A stretch of DNA of 64,000 bases. It comes from Tilletiaria anomala UBC 951. Its lineage: Eukaryota > Basidiomycota > Exobasidiomycetes > Georgefischeriales > Tilletiariaceae. The notes beneath the pieces are model-generated. The model was given only the letters and a program-made list of their open reading frames with translations, was not told where the DNA came from and searched no databases. A program made the translations under genes and the position numbers. This document shows, one piece after another, positions 34,505-46,600 of this stretch. The DNA is taken from the NCBI RefSeq assembly GCF_000711695.1, contig NW_013547018.1, forward strand, positions 186,001 through 250,000, read 5' to 3'. Position 1 is the first letter of the stretch. Each line of letters starts with the position of its first letter.

Positions 34505-37263
34505 ATGCGCTCCGCCTTCCGCCACGCCTCGACGCTGATGCACGACACGATCGACTCGCCGCCGCACCCGGATGAAGCGCGAGGCGTCATCGACCCGAAC
34601 CAGCAGAGCATGCTGGGCGACTGGGAAGATACCTCGCGCAGCCCCCGTCGGTCGTCGCAGATGCAGCAGCAGGGGCACTCGGTAACAAACTCTTATCCGG
34701 CAGGACACCATGTCGACCGCCAGCACACCGCCGGCTGGGAGCCAGTCAAGGCAGTTGCACAGGAACGTGCAGAGCGAGAGCAGGGCCTCTGGGCCGCGCT
34801 CTCGCTGGGCGACAACCCACCACAACAACAGCAGCAAGAGACACCCACGCAGTATCGCGCGCATTCCGACGAGATCGAGCTGATTCAGCGCTCCGCCTTA
34901 CGCGCGGAGCTGGGAAGCGCAGAGAAAGGAACGCGGCTGTTGCTACAGGATGGCGTTGCACATCGCGAGCGCGGAGAGGACCTTACCCGGTTGCACTCGG
35001 CACCCGAGCACAATGACATCGCCAAAGGAACCGCAGCGCACGCCATGGTGCGCGGCCCAAGCGAGTTCGACTTGGCGCATGGTTCGCAGGGCGGCTACAT
35101 CGTGAGTTCTGCTCGCCCCCTCCTCCTCCATTCGATGTACGCTGTGCTTGTGATCTGATTCAACAACTTCGTCGCTGCAGGCCGAGATGGGTCCGGACGT
35201 GCCGATCACCCTGTCGCACCTATTCAAGCGCCCGCTGATCCGACAATGGATCCACGACGGCAAGATCTACCGCGAGACGTCGGAGCGCATCCCTTCGCGC
35301 TTCGAGCTATTCTTCGACCTGGTCTTCGTCGGCGTTGTCCATCGCCTTGCCGACGGCGCGGCCGAGGCGGCGACGGGAATAAACGTCGCCAAGTTCGTCA
35401 TCGTTTTCTATCTTGCCTTCTCCGTCTGGACCGACACGCGCGGCTACATTAATCAAAGCGGCACCGATGATGTCTGGCAGCGCCTATACATCCTCTTTAT
35501 CATGATTCTCCTCGCCGGCTTCGCCGCCAACGCAACCGCCGTCAACATCGTCGACCTGAGCGGCCACACGGACGTCGGCGGTTCCGCCGCCGCGCTCACT
35601 GATCCCCCAGACGGTGGTTCCACTGGCTCAGCCGCAGCGACCGTTAGCGAGCACGCCGCCCGCGCAGTCGTCCTTGGCGCGGCGTGGGCGATCAAGCGCG
35701 CATCGGAAGGTGGGGCGGAGGGGGAGCCGGAGTTCGCAGCGGACATGGGCGCGCGCCTGTTCAAGTCGTACTATTTTGCCGAGGGCTGGCACACGGCCGT
35801 CTTCTGGGCGATCGCCTTCTTCCTAATCGCCAAGTGTGCGCGGCTGCTGATGCTCTTCATCTATGGCCTGCTCCTCCCTCGCTTCCGCAAGGCGCTTTGG
35901 CTGCAGGGCCTCTTCCTGACGCTCATCGCGTCCGTGTTCATGCCGCTCATGTTCACCACCAACACCGCTGCTGTCATGATCCTGTGCGTCATCGGTATCG
36001 TCGTTGACCTCAACATCAAGTACTGCATCGCTGCCGCCAACCAGTGGCTCCACGGCAGGATCAAGCACCGCGGACACCACACCTTCTTCCCTGCTGTCTC
36101 TGTCGAGCATCTTCAGGTGAGTGAGCGCGAGAAGGAGTTTCCTGCGGTGTCCCTTCCCTGTTGACCGCCCTTCCCAACCCTCCGCGACCGCATCGCAGGA
36201 ACGCATGGTTCTCTTTTCGATCTTGATCATCGGCGAGTCGATCCTCAACTCGACATATACAGCGCATGCGGGCTCGTACGGCTTCAGCCCGCAGTTCGGG
36301 CGCGCAGCATTGGCAATCATGATCGCGTTCATGCTGATGTGGATCTACTTTGACGCCGACGGCTCGCGCACGTTCGTCCATGCGCTGCGGCGACACTGGT
36401 GGCCGTCGATCACGTTCACCAACATCCACTTCCCGCTGTGCGCGGCGCTGATCCTGATGAGCTCGGCGCTGGCGAAGTTGATCGCACTCGACGACGTCCA
36501 GCAGGGCTTCCGCTGGTTCTTCAGCGGCTCGCTTGCTCTGGCCATGGCGTGCATCGCATTCATCGCGCTGATCCACGAGTCACTCGATCTGCACGGCTCG
36601 GCGTTCGCGTCGACACGCATGCGCATCGGCTTCCGCTCGCTCGTTGCTGGGGGTTTTGCGCTTCTGCCGCTCAAACAGGATTGGTCCTCGCTCAGCTTCC
36701 TCGGCGTGCATGCCGCCATGCTCGTCGTCGTCGTCGCATTCGAGACGCTCGGCAAGATCGGCGCCATCGGGCGCGTCTTTGACGGGCAGAAGGCCGAGGA
36801 GCTCGCGCGCTGGCGTGAGGCATACCGCGCCGAGCGCATGCGCCATGATGCCGCTGCAACAGGAAACGGCAGCCTCGACAGAGAGGAAAAGGAGCTCGGG
36901 GGCCACGGTTGCTCTGCATCGCATACCATGTTCATCTCTCAGTCCGCCACGGGCACCGGCTCGCTCATCTCAGGCTCCGAAGAGTTCGGTCACTCACGTA
37001 AGGCGTCCAAGGCCCAGATCGCTTCGGACCTTGTCGCGCGGGGGCTCATCGACAGCGGGCAGAGCATGCTCAACTTTGGTCCGAGCAAGTACGGCAAGGA
37101 CTGGCGCTGCCCGCAGCCGACGTCCAAGGACACATGGCACACGTACGAGGACTTGAGCTACAACGAAAGGGGCGAAGAGGACGTCGGGAACGAGGGCGAG
37201 CTCGGCATGGTCGAGGCGCAGTCGCTCGTCGCGACGAGGCGATGGGCGCTGGCGTCGCTTTGA
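34505..37263 (+). CDS. LtrA-family (low temperature requirement A) multi-pass membrane protein
   Basis: Membrane protein of unknown biochemical function with the LtrA domain, first described in Listeria. Exons 34505..35101, 35181..36116 and 36199..37263 (both introns phase 0), 865 aa. Residues 1-210 are hydrophilic with Gln-rich tracts (PPQQQQQE, MQQQGH). The LtrA signature begins at SRFELFFDLVFVGVVHRLADGA and continues with VFYLAFSVWTDTRGYINQ and WQRLYILFIMILLAGFAANA. About eight to ten hydrophobic helices are visible, including LFLTLIASVFMPLMF, ERMVLFSILIIGESILNSTY with the conserved E..L.FSILIIGE signature, and ALAIMIAFMLMWIYFDADGSR. The charged tail after residue about 700 is probably cytosolic. 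The long N-terminal extension is not part of the bacterial domain. The domain call is firm, its role is unknown. Confidence 0.85.
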
Positions 37264-39649
37264 ATGACGTGGCGACACGCAGAGCCTTCCCCCCTCCTTT
37301 CTCTCTCTCTCTTTTTCCACAGCATACATACATTCTCACTCATGGACACTTCATTGTTTCATCAAGATACCGCATTCTGTCCTTCTATCACATGGACCAC
37401 TGGTCATCAATCAACCATCAGGTGTCCTTCATCCTAGCTCTGAGTATCTGTAACATTTAAGTAGATTGCTTTCCAAATGAAGTTCCCCGTTGACATCCAG
37501 TGCCGTTACCAGCAATCCCATTTCATAGGCTCGTGCATTACCGTACGACCGCACCAGACATGTCCTTCACAGGTCACCGCCTGGTCGGCGGCGAGTATGT
37601 AATGGACATGTACATAGAAGGGGCGCGAGAAGAACGTGCTCAAAAAGTCGGAAGCACCGCCGATGGCATTGACCGGGGACACCTGCGTTTCCTCTGGACA
37701 CAGTCTGGCGATGTACGGTGGGCAGACTGCTCAGCGGGGGCGAATGGCTCAGAGGCCGTGGGGCTATTGAGTCTATATATACCGTGCGCACCGAGCACTG
37801 AGCGAGGAATGCTGAGGTCCCGGCTCCCGAGGGAGCAGCCAGCGGACTTCTCGCATTCATATGTGCGTGCATACTACTCCACTAGATGCATTCGATATTT
37901 ATGATTCATGCATTCATTCATGCCTCGCACGTTCCGATTGCTCCATCCACCGCATCAGCATGCAACGATCACTTTCATCTCATACCGTCAGCGCCTTCCC
38001 ATCTGTCTCCCTGCTCTCAGCCGGCTATGCGCTGCCTATCTTCTTGGGACATGGGGGAAGCGCTGCGGCATCCAAGTCCCCCGTTTGTTCGTCGCACGCA
38101 ACCCTTGACGCATCTCATTGTGGCATTCATGACGTTTATGACACGGAGACATCGACGCGGAGAAATGGGATGGCGAAGATCTGTTGAACTGTCCGCACCT
38201 ATATCCTTGCGAAGGAGATGATAGAGCTTTACCCTCTTGGACCTCCCCTTGAGGTACAACGGACTGGTGACGAGTCGCTCTGGGTTGAGACGAGAAGCTT
38301 GTGTGTGCTCAACACGTGACTGTTGCAACATGTGTGAGGCCGAGGCCGGGAAGGCATTCTATTGCACTGGAAATTTGGTAGTTGTTACCACCCCGTGTTG
38401 GAGAGATGCAGACTACAATGACCCTTGAGCTGTGTCAAGTCAAGGCAAGTATGTACCAGTGTATTTGTTGGTGCTGTTTGGATATCGCCATACCCGAGGT
38501 GAGACCGAGAGCACCCAGAACCTGGAGACTTGTATACAGTGGCGCACCGGACACACCAGCGCAGCAGTCACTGCCGGCAGCGGCAGTATCAACATCCCGC
38601 CAGCATACATTCTGCGGTATAGTCCACAAGTACAGCAGTCCGCTGGTGCACGTCTCCGCGCCTTTGTCTATTCTTTGCCACCGTCGGCGCTCACAGTAGA
38701 CCAATCCCTAGAGGTGCAGAGGCAAACTACGAAGGCAAGGATAATGGCTAGGTCAATACAAGTCTCAGGAGCATGCAGATGCATATAGCAAAGTTGAGCA
38801 TGAGTGGGGAGCGGGGAAACGTTTGTGGATGTGCCGATGGTGGGGCCCATGCCGCGACAGGGCTGAACGTCGTGCATGTCCTGGGCCTCGCGAATGCTTT
38901 GTAGACGCAATTCGGCAAATGAAAGATGTAGCGAATGTGTACTGGAGCCAAACTTGGTCCCCCTCTGTTCGATGAAATAATTACATGCAATGCTATTCTT
39001 TTTTCGGTTTTTTTCATTTTCATTTCTCCTAGGTTGCTTGGATCGGGCGGACTCCGCCTTCACCACTGCGCCGTCCTGCAATGGATCGGGGCCAAGAGGC
39101 CAAAGTCGTCTGCAGTGCATGCGAGAAGATGCTCTAGACGAAGGAAAGATGTTTGGCGTTACTGGTAAGGGCTGCAAGACAGGGGAAAGAGATGTGATAA
39201 CGAATGGAAGCGATGGTTCAATGACGCTCAGCTTCAAGCATGATGCGGCGGAACAAATGCATCGCTGCCTTTACCCAGCCACATGTATGCATGATTACGT
39301 GATCCACCGTTCTTCACAACATTCCGGTCAAGATGCGGTCTCCATGCCGCTTTAGTATTACTCTTGGCTCAGGCACTGCTCCAGTGTAAGCACAACACGG
39401 ACGTAACCCCACCTGGAATCTGGGCGGTGCGGGAAAGACCCAAGCTTTTGCGGGGTTCACGCAACGATCACCGACGTATAGCAAAGGCATCTCCTGGTAA
39501 GTACATGGAGCCACACTGCATGTACTTAACCACCGTGGCAACAGCGCATGCCCTTGTCTCATGAATCTTGTCCCACCCCTTCTGACCGTCTCATCGCTTG
39601 CTCCTCCACGCTCCCTGTCACCACAACACTCTCACCCCCACAGACCATC
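37264..39649. other. Intergenic, 2.4 kb, no confirmed gene
   Basis: Between the LtrA gene and the small secreted protein gene. A strong TATATATA at about 37774-37781 is followed, some 185 bases on, by a short plus-strand frame starting at 37960 (MQRSLSSHTVSAFPSVSLL). This has a weak signal-like N-terminus but nothing to confirm it. A 189-codon minus-strand frame (38668..39237) has no motif. CATT/ATTC microrepeats lie around 37,900-37,925. Confidence 0.4.
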
Positions 39650-40240
39650 ATGAAAACCTTTACCTCCATTGCTGTCCTTGCTAGTCTCGTGCTCGGCTTC
39701 GCCGTGACCTCGGCCGAGGCGAGCCTCAAGCCGACCTCGGTGGCCAAGCGCCGTGAGTATGATGTCTGCGCGCAGCAAGCAGCTCTGGGACGGTGCAATC
39801 ACGGCATGGTAAACCCCCGCTGATATGTGACGCTGATGTGACGCATACGTCTGCTCCCGTCTGCTATGTGCCCACACCCACAACCCTCAGAGGCCAGCCT
39901 TGACCCAGCGACTCTGCAGTCGATCATCAGCAGCGCCGAGGCGAACCCGTCGGCGGCGGCCTCGCTCTTGCCGCTCGCGCAGTCGTACTACAGCTCGATT
40001 GCCGCTGCCGCCTCGGCCAGCCCGAGCAACTCGGCTCTGCAGGAGGAGGTGAGTGTCATCAGCTCGGCCCTCGCGCAGGCCAGCAGCGCAGGCCTCCTCG
40101 CCACCACCACCAGCTCCAGTGCCGCGATTATCCCCACCGCCAGCCCGACAAGCAAGAACGCTGCCGTCGCCGTCCAGCAGCCCGCTGCCATCGCTGCCGT
40201 CGCCGCCGCTGCCATGGGCGCGTTTGTCTACGCCCTCTGA
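39650..40240 (+). CDS. Small secreted Ser/Ala-rich protein, probably GPI-anchored
   Basis: Exons 39650..39752 and 39891..40240 (GTGAGT...CTCAG intron, phase 1) give 150 aa. The signal peptide MKTFTSIAVLASLVLGFAV is followed by a likely cleavage near TSAEA, then a possible KR processing site (VAKR). The mature part is almost entirely Ser, Ala, Thr and Leu, with a repeated acidic/Ser pattern (SIISSAEANPSAAASLLPLAQSYY). It ends in a hydrophobic tail, AAIAAVAAAAMGAFVYAL, preceded by polar Ser/Lys/Asn. That layout, N-terminal signal plus C-terminal hydrophobic tail without basic residues, is typical of GPI-anchored wall proteins. No cysteine is visible in the mature part, so it is not a Cys-rich effector. 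No family recognised; a structural or effector role is open. Confidence 0.7.
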
Positions 40241-41797
40241 ACAGATCCCATCCGAGAGTGCATACATGGTCCTCGGGGCATCAAGGCGGGGCTATATGAG
40301 CGCACGGACGCCCATGCGTCGCACCTGTTTTCTGTAGACGCCAGGCTTTTAAACAACGCCAGTGTAGAGCGCAATACATGCAGTATGTAACAAAGGTCTA
40401 GAACTTCATTGCTTGTCGTCCTCCCACCCTGTTTCAGACCCATCTCGCTAATCGAGCCTCCGCGCTTTCGTTCATTGCCGGCTTGACAGGCCCTCTACGG
40501 TTAGGGCCGCTCAGACGGAAGAGTCACCGTCCTTGTCAGACTTACCCCGAGGTAACAAGAGTGTTTTTGACCGTGTGCACCGAATCACAAGCGTTTGCCG
40601 CAACTTCTCTCTCCGAGGGTGTGAACTTCGCATGAACTGACAAGTTGCACCCGCACCGCTGGGCGTCCTGAGCGAGGTCGTAGCCTGAGAAGCCATACAT
40701 TTTGAACCAATGCGATGACGGTGGCCAACTAGTTAGTGGCGGGTCACGAATAAACATGAGCGAGCGCGTCGGCTTGTGCGCTTGCTTCTCAACATCTAAC
40801 ACCAGAAAGCAGCAGTGCCCCAAATGAATCCATTTAGAGCAATGGCGCGGACTCGGGCGTGCTGGGCTCCAAAGGACAGAGCGATTATTGTTGCAAATAT
40901 CTCTCGTACGTAAGATTGATACAGATGAAGAGTGACTACATGTGGCAGCGTCTGCTCACACGAACCCGCGGCGTCTTGGACCTCATCCACTTGTTGAATC
41001 CTGCTAGAGCAGCGCTCCCTCGCACGCAGCTCGTCGCTCGTATCATTTCGCTTCCTTTAACATGTGGCTCCATGCAAAGGTTCCGTGCGCCAAGTCGACG
41101 ACACAGCTCTGTAGGCCGAGGGACCCGGCCCTTCCAGGGGTGCATTATCAGAAGGGGAAGATGCACAGAGCACAGCCGAGCGATACCAGCGACGATTGAT
41201 CAGCGCATGCTTGTGAATAATGTCAGCATAGCAGCAACAGGGATTGACACAGAATTTCAGAAGCACTCCAGTGCACATCACATTGCTATCCAAACCGCCT
41301 CGCCCGCGTGCCCTTGTAGGTTCCCTCGTGCGGCATGCCGGGCCACTAATGAGTTGGAGGGAATATCAGGCCGTTGACGCGACCTGTTGGGCGGAGATGC
41401 CACCTGCCCTGTGCCTTCGACCGTGGCACGCCGTTCCATCGCCAGCTACATACTCGGGGTTCTTCGGATATCTGTTGCTCTTGGCTGGCTGCTTGAGGAC
41501 TATCTAAGATAATGCGAGCGAAACTAAGAGATACGTGAGAGACAATGTGTGAAATGTGGGATCAGAGGATCAGTCCGCAGAGTGTAGAAACTCTCTGAAT
41601 CGCAAAGTCCGCGTCTAGCCGAGGGTGGGGTGGATCATCCTCGGCCACACTATGGTCGGCTTTGACTCACTAATGTTGTATATAGCAGTGTAACCTGACT
41701 TTCATGCTTGCAGGACGAAGCCTCGTCATCATTATTGTTCGATTCAGAGAGCAGCTCCTGTGGCCGGTCCGAGTTTTTTTTTGCCGAAATACTCAGT
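40241..41797. other. Intergenic, 1.6 kb, no gene recognised
   Basis: Between the small secreted protein and the E1-alpha gene. A 172-codon plus frame (40859..41377) has no recognisable motif and shadow-like composition. A T-run at 41774-41782 lies just before the E1-alpha start. No RNA gene seen. Confidence 0.4.
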
Positions 41798-43501
41798 ATG
41801 CTTCGTACAGGGTTCCTTGGGAATGCGGCTCGCGCTGTCGCCTCGGGCTCGAGGTGCGACACAGTCGCTGCGTCGCTGACCGCGTTGAGGAACGCTGCTC
41901 CCCGTGAGTCAATCAAGCCGAGCACGCACGAAGCAGACAAGCAAAGTAGGAAATTTCAGCAGCTGCAACGTCGCTGCTTCTCTCGCTCGGCTGCCTCGGG
42001 TCTTGCGGCAAGTAATAGCCAGCTGCAGGCGCAGTTCCAAGGGCATCTGCCTGGCTACCCCACCTCGCCGTATCTCACCTCGCTCGACAGCAGCTTCTTC
42101 GATAGCGTCAGAGCTAATGAGAGCCAAGTTCACGGACCGGATGGCCGCCCGGGCACGGGAATCCCGACTTTCAGGCTCATGGACGGCACGGGGAGTCTAC
42201 TCGAGGGTGTCACGGACGAGGCACTAGAGGTTCGTCCTCGATCGCGCTTTCATTTGCATGTCTTACTTCGCTCGACAATCGTGAGTTCACATGGGTTTCA
42301 TCTCTGCAGATTACACAAGAAGAAGCGGTAAAGATGTACGAGAAAATGCTCCTGCTGCCGGCCATCGACGTGATCCTCTACAATGCACAGCGTCAAGGCC
42401 GCATTTCCTTCATGATGACATCTTACGGTGAAGAAGGAGCGGTCATCGGCTCAGCAGCGGGCTTGGCCACCACGGACGAAGTCTTTGCGCAATATCGCGA
42501 GTCTGGAGTCCTCCTCTGGCGTGGGTTTCCTCTTGACAATCTGATGAGCCAAGTGTTCGGCGTGCACGATGACCTCAACCGAGCGCGACAGATGCCCTGC
42601 CACTACTCCTCCACAGAGCTGCACTTCCACACCATTTCCAGTCCCCTAGCGACGCAGATACCACAAGCAGCTGGAGCTGGCTTCGCACTGAAGCGCTCAA
42701 AGGGAAGGGAAGGCGACGTGGCAGTGTGCTACTTTGGAGAAGGTGCAGCTAGTGAAGGCGACTTTCATGCGGGCCTGAACATCGCCGCCACAACGCGGAG
42801 TCCTGTTCTGTGAGCGACGACGTGCCAGCCTCTTGTCGTTTGCCAGTGATTCGCACACTTATGCCCTTCTTCGTTCCCCATCAAAACACAGATTCATTGT
42901 CCGAAACAACGGCTTTGCAATCTCCACTCCGTCAACCGAGCAGTACGTCGGTGATGGTATCGCAAGCCGTGGGCCGGGCTACGGCATACCGACAATCCGC
43001 GTCGACGGCAACGACGCCTTTGCTGTGCGCGCTGCCGTGCGTGGAGCCAAGAAGCGTGCGCTGGCCAACTCGACGCCTGTGCTGATCGAATGCATGACCT
43101 ACCGCGTCGGGCACCACAGCACGTCAGACGATTCCAGCGCGTACCGCTCCAAAAAGTCGGTTGAGGACTGGAAGAAGATGGACAACCCGCTGCATCGGAT
43201 GCGCAACTTCCTCACACAAAGAGGCTGGTGGTCCGACGCGCAGGAGGAGGAGACCACCAAGCGATACAGAGCCGAGGTCATCGCAGCCATGACCAAGGCC
43301 GAAAAGAAGCTGCGACCCACGCTGAGCTCCATGTTCGAGGACACATACACCGAGTTACCGGCCAACCTGCAAGAGCAGCGTGCGGAGCTCGCACGTCTAG
43401 TCAAGACGTATGGAAAAGTGGAGCACTGGTCTAAGGAGCTGCAAAAGCACGAAGAGCAAGGCAAAGATCTCGAAAAGTTCTTGACAGGTGATGCAAAGTA
43501 A
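41798..43501 (+). CDS. Branched-chain 2-oxoacid dehydrogenase E1 alpha subunit, mitochondrial
   Basis: Thiamine-diphosphate subunit of the complex that oxidatively decarboxylates the 2-oxoacids of Val, Leu and Ile in the mitochondrial matrix. Exons 41798..42229, 42310..42809 and 42892..43501, 513 aa. The N-terminus MLRTGFLGNAARAVASGSR is a good presequence; the ATG at 41798 opens it. Conserved blocks: FRLMDGTG, YEKMLLLPAIDVILYNAQRQGR, FMMTSYGEEGAVIGSAAGL, and YRESGVLLWRGFPL. The ThDP motif is VCYFGEGAASEGDFHAG...RNNGFAIST, with GEG as in animal BCKDHA. YRVGHHSTSDDSSAYR is the phosphorylation-loop region known in the animal enzyme. The first intron has an unusual donor, GTTCGT at 42230. Convergent with the KDM5 gene at only 113 bases. 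Ascomycete yeasts such as S. cerevisiae lack this complex. Confidence 0.94.
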
Positions 43502-43614
43502 CAAATCAGACTAGAAAGTGACAATGTAGAATAAAGGCGAATATCCTGACCGCCTGCCGATGTAAAATACAGATCAAAAAGCGGACATTGCACACGACAT
43601 TTCGTAGTTCCAAA

Positions 43615-46600
43615 TCAGCCGCTGGCTAGGAAAGCCGCTACCATGTCATTCAGCTCGGACTCTGTTGCAGTAGGTCGCATTCTTCTCGCCATCGCCCGGG
43701 CTGATGCCTCTTCCGCTGCAGTCGGCGCGCTTGCGAGGCCCGCCAGAGCTGAGAAAGCAGTCACGCTAGAGCTTGGCTCGGGGCCAACTCGCGGCGCGGC
43801 AGTGGGCTCTAGCGCCTGCGATGACCTAGTTGCAGTTGCAGTTGCAGTCGCTGTTGTCTGCTTCTGAGCACTGCCACTGAAACCGGTTGTGGGAGCGAAT
43901 GGAGCGGTGGCTTGCACCTGAGGTCGAGCGGAGGCAGTAGCTGCTGTGGCATCCGCACGATCCTTTGATGGCTGAGCTCCGGACGTGACATGGGATGGTT
44001 GAACGTCGACATGGTCGTGTGGGTCTGGGGGATGGGGCGCTGAGGAAGCAGAAGCGGCTGGTCGCGCTGAACACTCTCTGATACCAGGCTGTGACGATGC
44101 AAATGAGCTCTGCGAGCGCGGATTAGACGTCAAGCCTTTGAGGACATTGGTGATGAAAATAGTCCCTTCGCGGTCGCCAGGCGCGAGCTTGATCCGTGGG
44201 CCAAGCTCAATCTGCTGAAGCTCGCCAGTAGATGTGTATCGAGGGTAGACGAGGGTCTTGCCGTTCCACCCGATGTACCACTTTTGAATCATCTCGTCTG
44301 TAACACCGCGGGCGTACAAATTTGCCATGCCTGCACGGTGTCGTTCTGCCGCAGTCCGGCTGTTGGGGGACAATGATTTCTTGCTCGGGACCGGTGGGGT
44401 ACTTTTCTGCGAGTCGATGTTCTGCGAGGGTTGCCCCTGGGGCAGCTGCTGTGTCCACGCGTGGGAAGCCTTATCGGGCTGAGGACCTCGAATTGGGCTC
44501 ATGGGGGGCATAGAGATGGCCGAAACATTGGCAGGCGAAGCACTTCGGCCGAGGTCGTGAGATTGAAGTACTTTTCGCGCGCTCGGCAGGTTCGAAACAG
44601 AGGGGGCATAGAAGCCAGCTGTCGAATATCTTTCCTCGACTTTAACCTGTGACGCAGCGGGTATCGCCGAAGTGGCTCTGGACGATGAGGGAATTGGTGA
44701 TGAAGTCGACGACGAACCCGCAGCTGGATCCACGGAAGATATCGAGTCTTGCTGCACGGGAGCCTGGTTTAGGTAACTCCCTGTTTCTTCTGTGCGCGTT
44801 TTCTTGACAGGCGGCTCTGCAGGAGATTGCTCAGGCTTCACTGCCGCTTGGAAGTTCGCCAAGTGGAGTAGGATGCGCTTTTCCTTCGTCCAAGGCTGAC
44901 AGCGGCTGATCGGTCTGTCTTCGGAGCGGAGCGTAAGCCGAAGGTCCACGAAAGAACCATCAGCTTCCGAGCGGCCTGTGCGAGCAACCTGTCAGCATGT
45001 TGCCCAGCGTGAACAGCCAAATCACGGACACTTACCTTTCTCTAGCACTCTAACATCTGCAAAAGCGTATCGCTTTTCTGTCTTGCTGCAACACATTGGA
45101 CACATCCACTTTTCTTCGCCCAGATCGAGGTCTTCTGGCAGGTGCATACAGTTGGTGTGGAACCATAATTGACATCGATCGCAGCCAATCATGTTGCCGG
45201 ATTCTGCTTGATGGCAGATGCAATAGAGCGAGTCGGATGTAGGCGAGAGACCAGCCTCTTCCTCAAAAGTAAACTTGGCCCGTTTCCCTCTCTTGCGCTT
45301 CTTTGGCTCTCCTTCTGTTCCCATCTCCCCCAATTTAGGAGGTTGCAGTGCCTCCGCAGAGTGCAGCGTTCTGACGATCTCATCGACTACCGAACTTTGG
45401 CCAGCCAGATTGATGTTAAGAGGGCATGCCAAAGTCTTCCGCAACAGATGGTGAAGCGCAGTCCTGTCCTCCGGCCGCGAAGGATCTCTCCCGCTTGCCA
45501 TGAATCCGCGCACGTAGCTGCCGAGGCGGGAAGCTCTTCCAACTGCTGATTTGAGGGCGATGTATTCCGGCGGTGGGCAAGTGAATTTGTCGCTCCACTT
45601 CTCTGCGTGGAACCAGCTGTCGTCAACTAGCTCATTGACGTCCTCAAAGCGGACGGCACGCCGATGTGGCAGCAGGTCTCGCAATTTGACCGGATCGCAA
45701 ATGTGGCAAACCCACTTTGGAGTGAGTTTCTTGGTTTTGCCACCCACCTTGATGCACATCTGATGGTACAAAGTCTGACAGTTGTTGCAGCGAATTCCGT
45801 CCTGGCCATCAAGTACAGGCGGGGTCTTTGTGCGACAGACGCAGTAACGCTGCTTCGGAGGAGATGCGACTTGTGAAGCCTGTTCGTCGTCTGGTGAGGC
45901 AGTCGTTTCGATCTGGGCGCAAAAGACCTTGATTGTGGCGCCGCTCTTGCTGACTGGCTCAGGTCGATTCGAGTGAAAGGCAGCGTTGAGGATGTCAGTG
46001 AGGCGTTGGAGCCATTCGTCGCATTCTTGCAACCCATCAGCGATCGGCTTTAATGCTGGAAGAAATAAGCGAGACGCTACTGTTGTCCGGCTGAGTTGCT
46101 TGGCTTCTGCAAGGCGAGCTTCAAGCTCAGACTTGTGCATTGTTCGAGGATCCTGATCCTTGCCAGATGCAATAAGTTGCTGTGCAGATGCATTAAGCTC
46201 CTTGACCTTGTTGTAAAGCCTCTCAGCTTGAACGTGCAGCTCAGGAACGATGGCGACTTCGTTGGGCGCAGTGATGAGCTCCTCAAGCTGACTGACTTGG
46301 ATGGCCTCCTTTGCGTCGAGGACCTGCTGCGCCTTATTCGCCCATGCTTTCCCCAGCCGCTCTCTCCGACGAAGATCAACGACATAGTGATGACCGGATG
46401 GCACGTCGCTCTTCTCTGCCTCAGAGAGGAGCTCATGGACCTCGGAGAGATTGATAAAGTTGTTGTGGATCTCGTCCATCTCATCAAGCCACTTCCGACG
46501 GTTGACGTATTTAGTTAAATCGTCGACGACAGCTATATCTACGTTGATCTCGCTCGCCGCGGCAATCACCTTTTCGCATTCGACAAGAGATGGCTTCTTG

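Noticed and set aside
38668-39237. 189-codon minus-strand frame in the intergenic region
   Set aside because: No signal, domain or splice context, and composition unlike the neighbouring genes. Kept only as intergenic.
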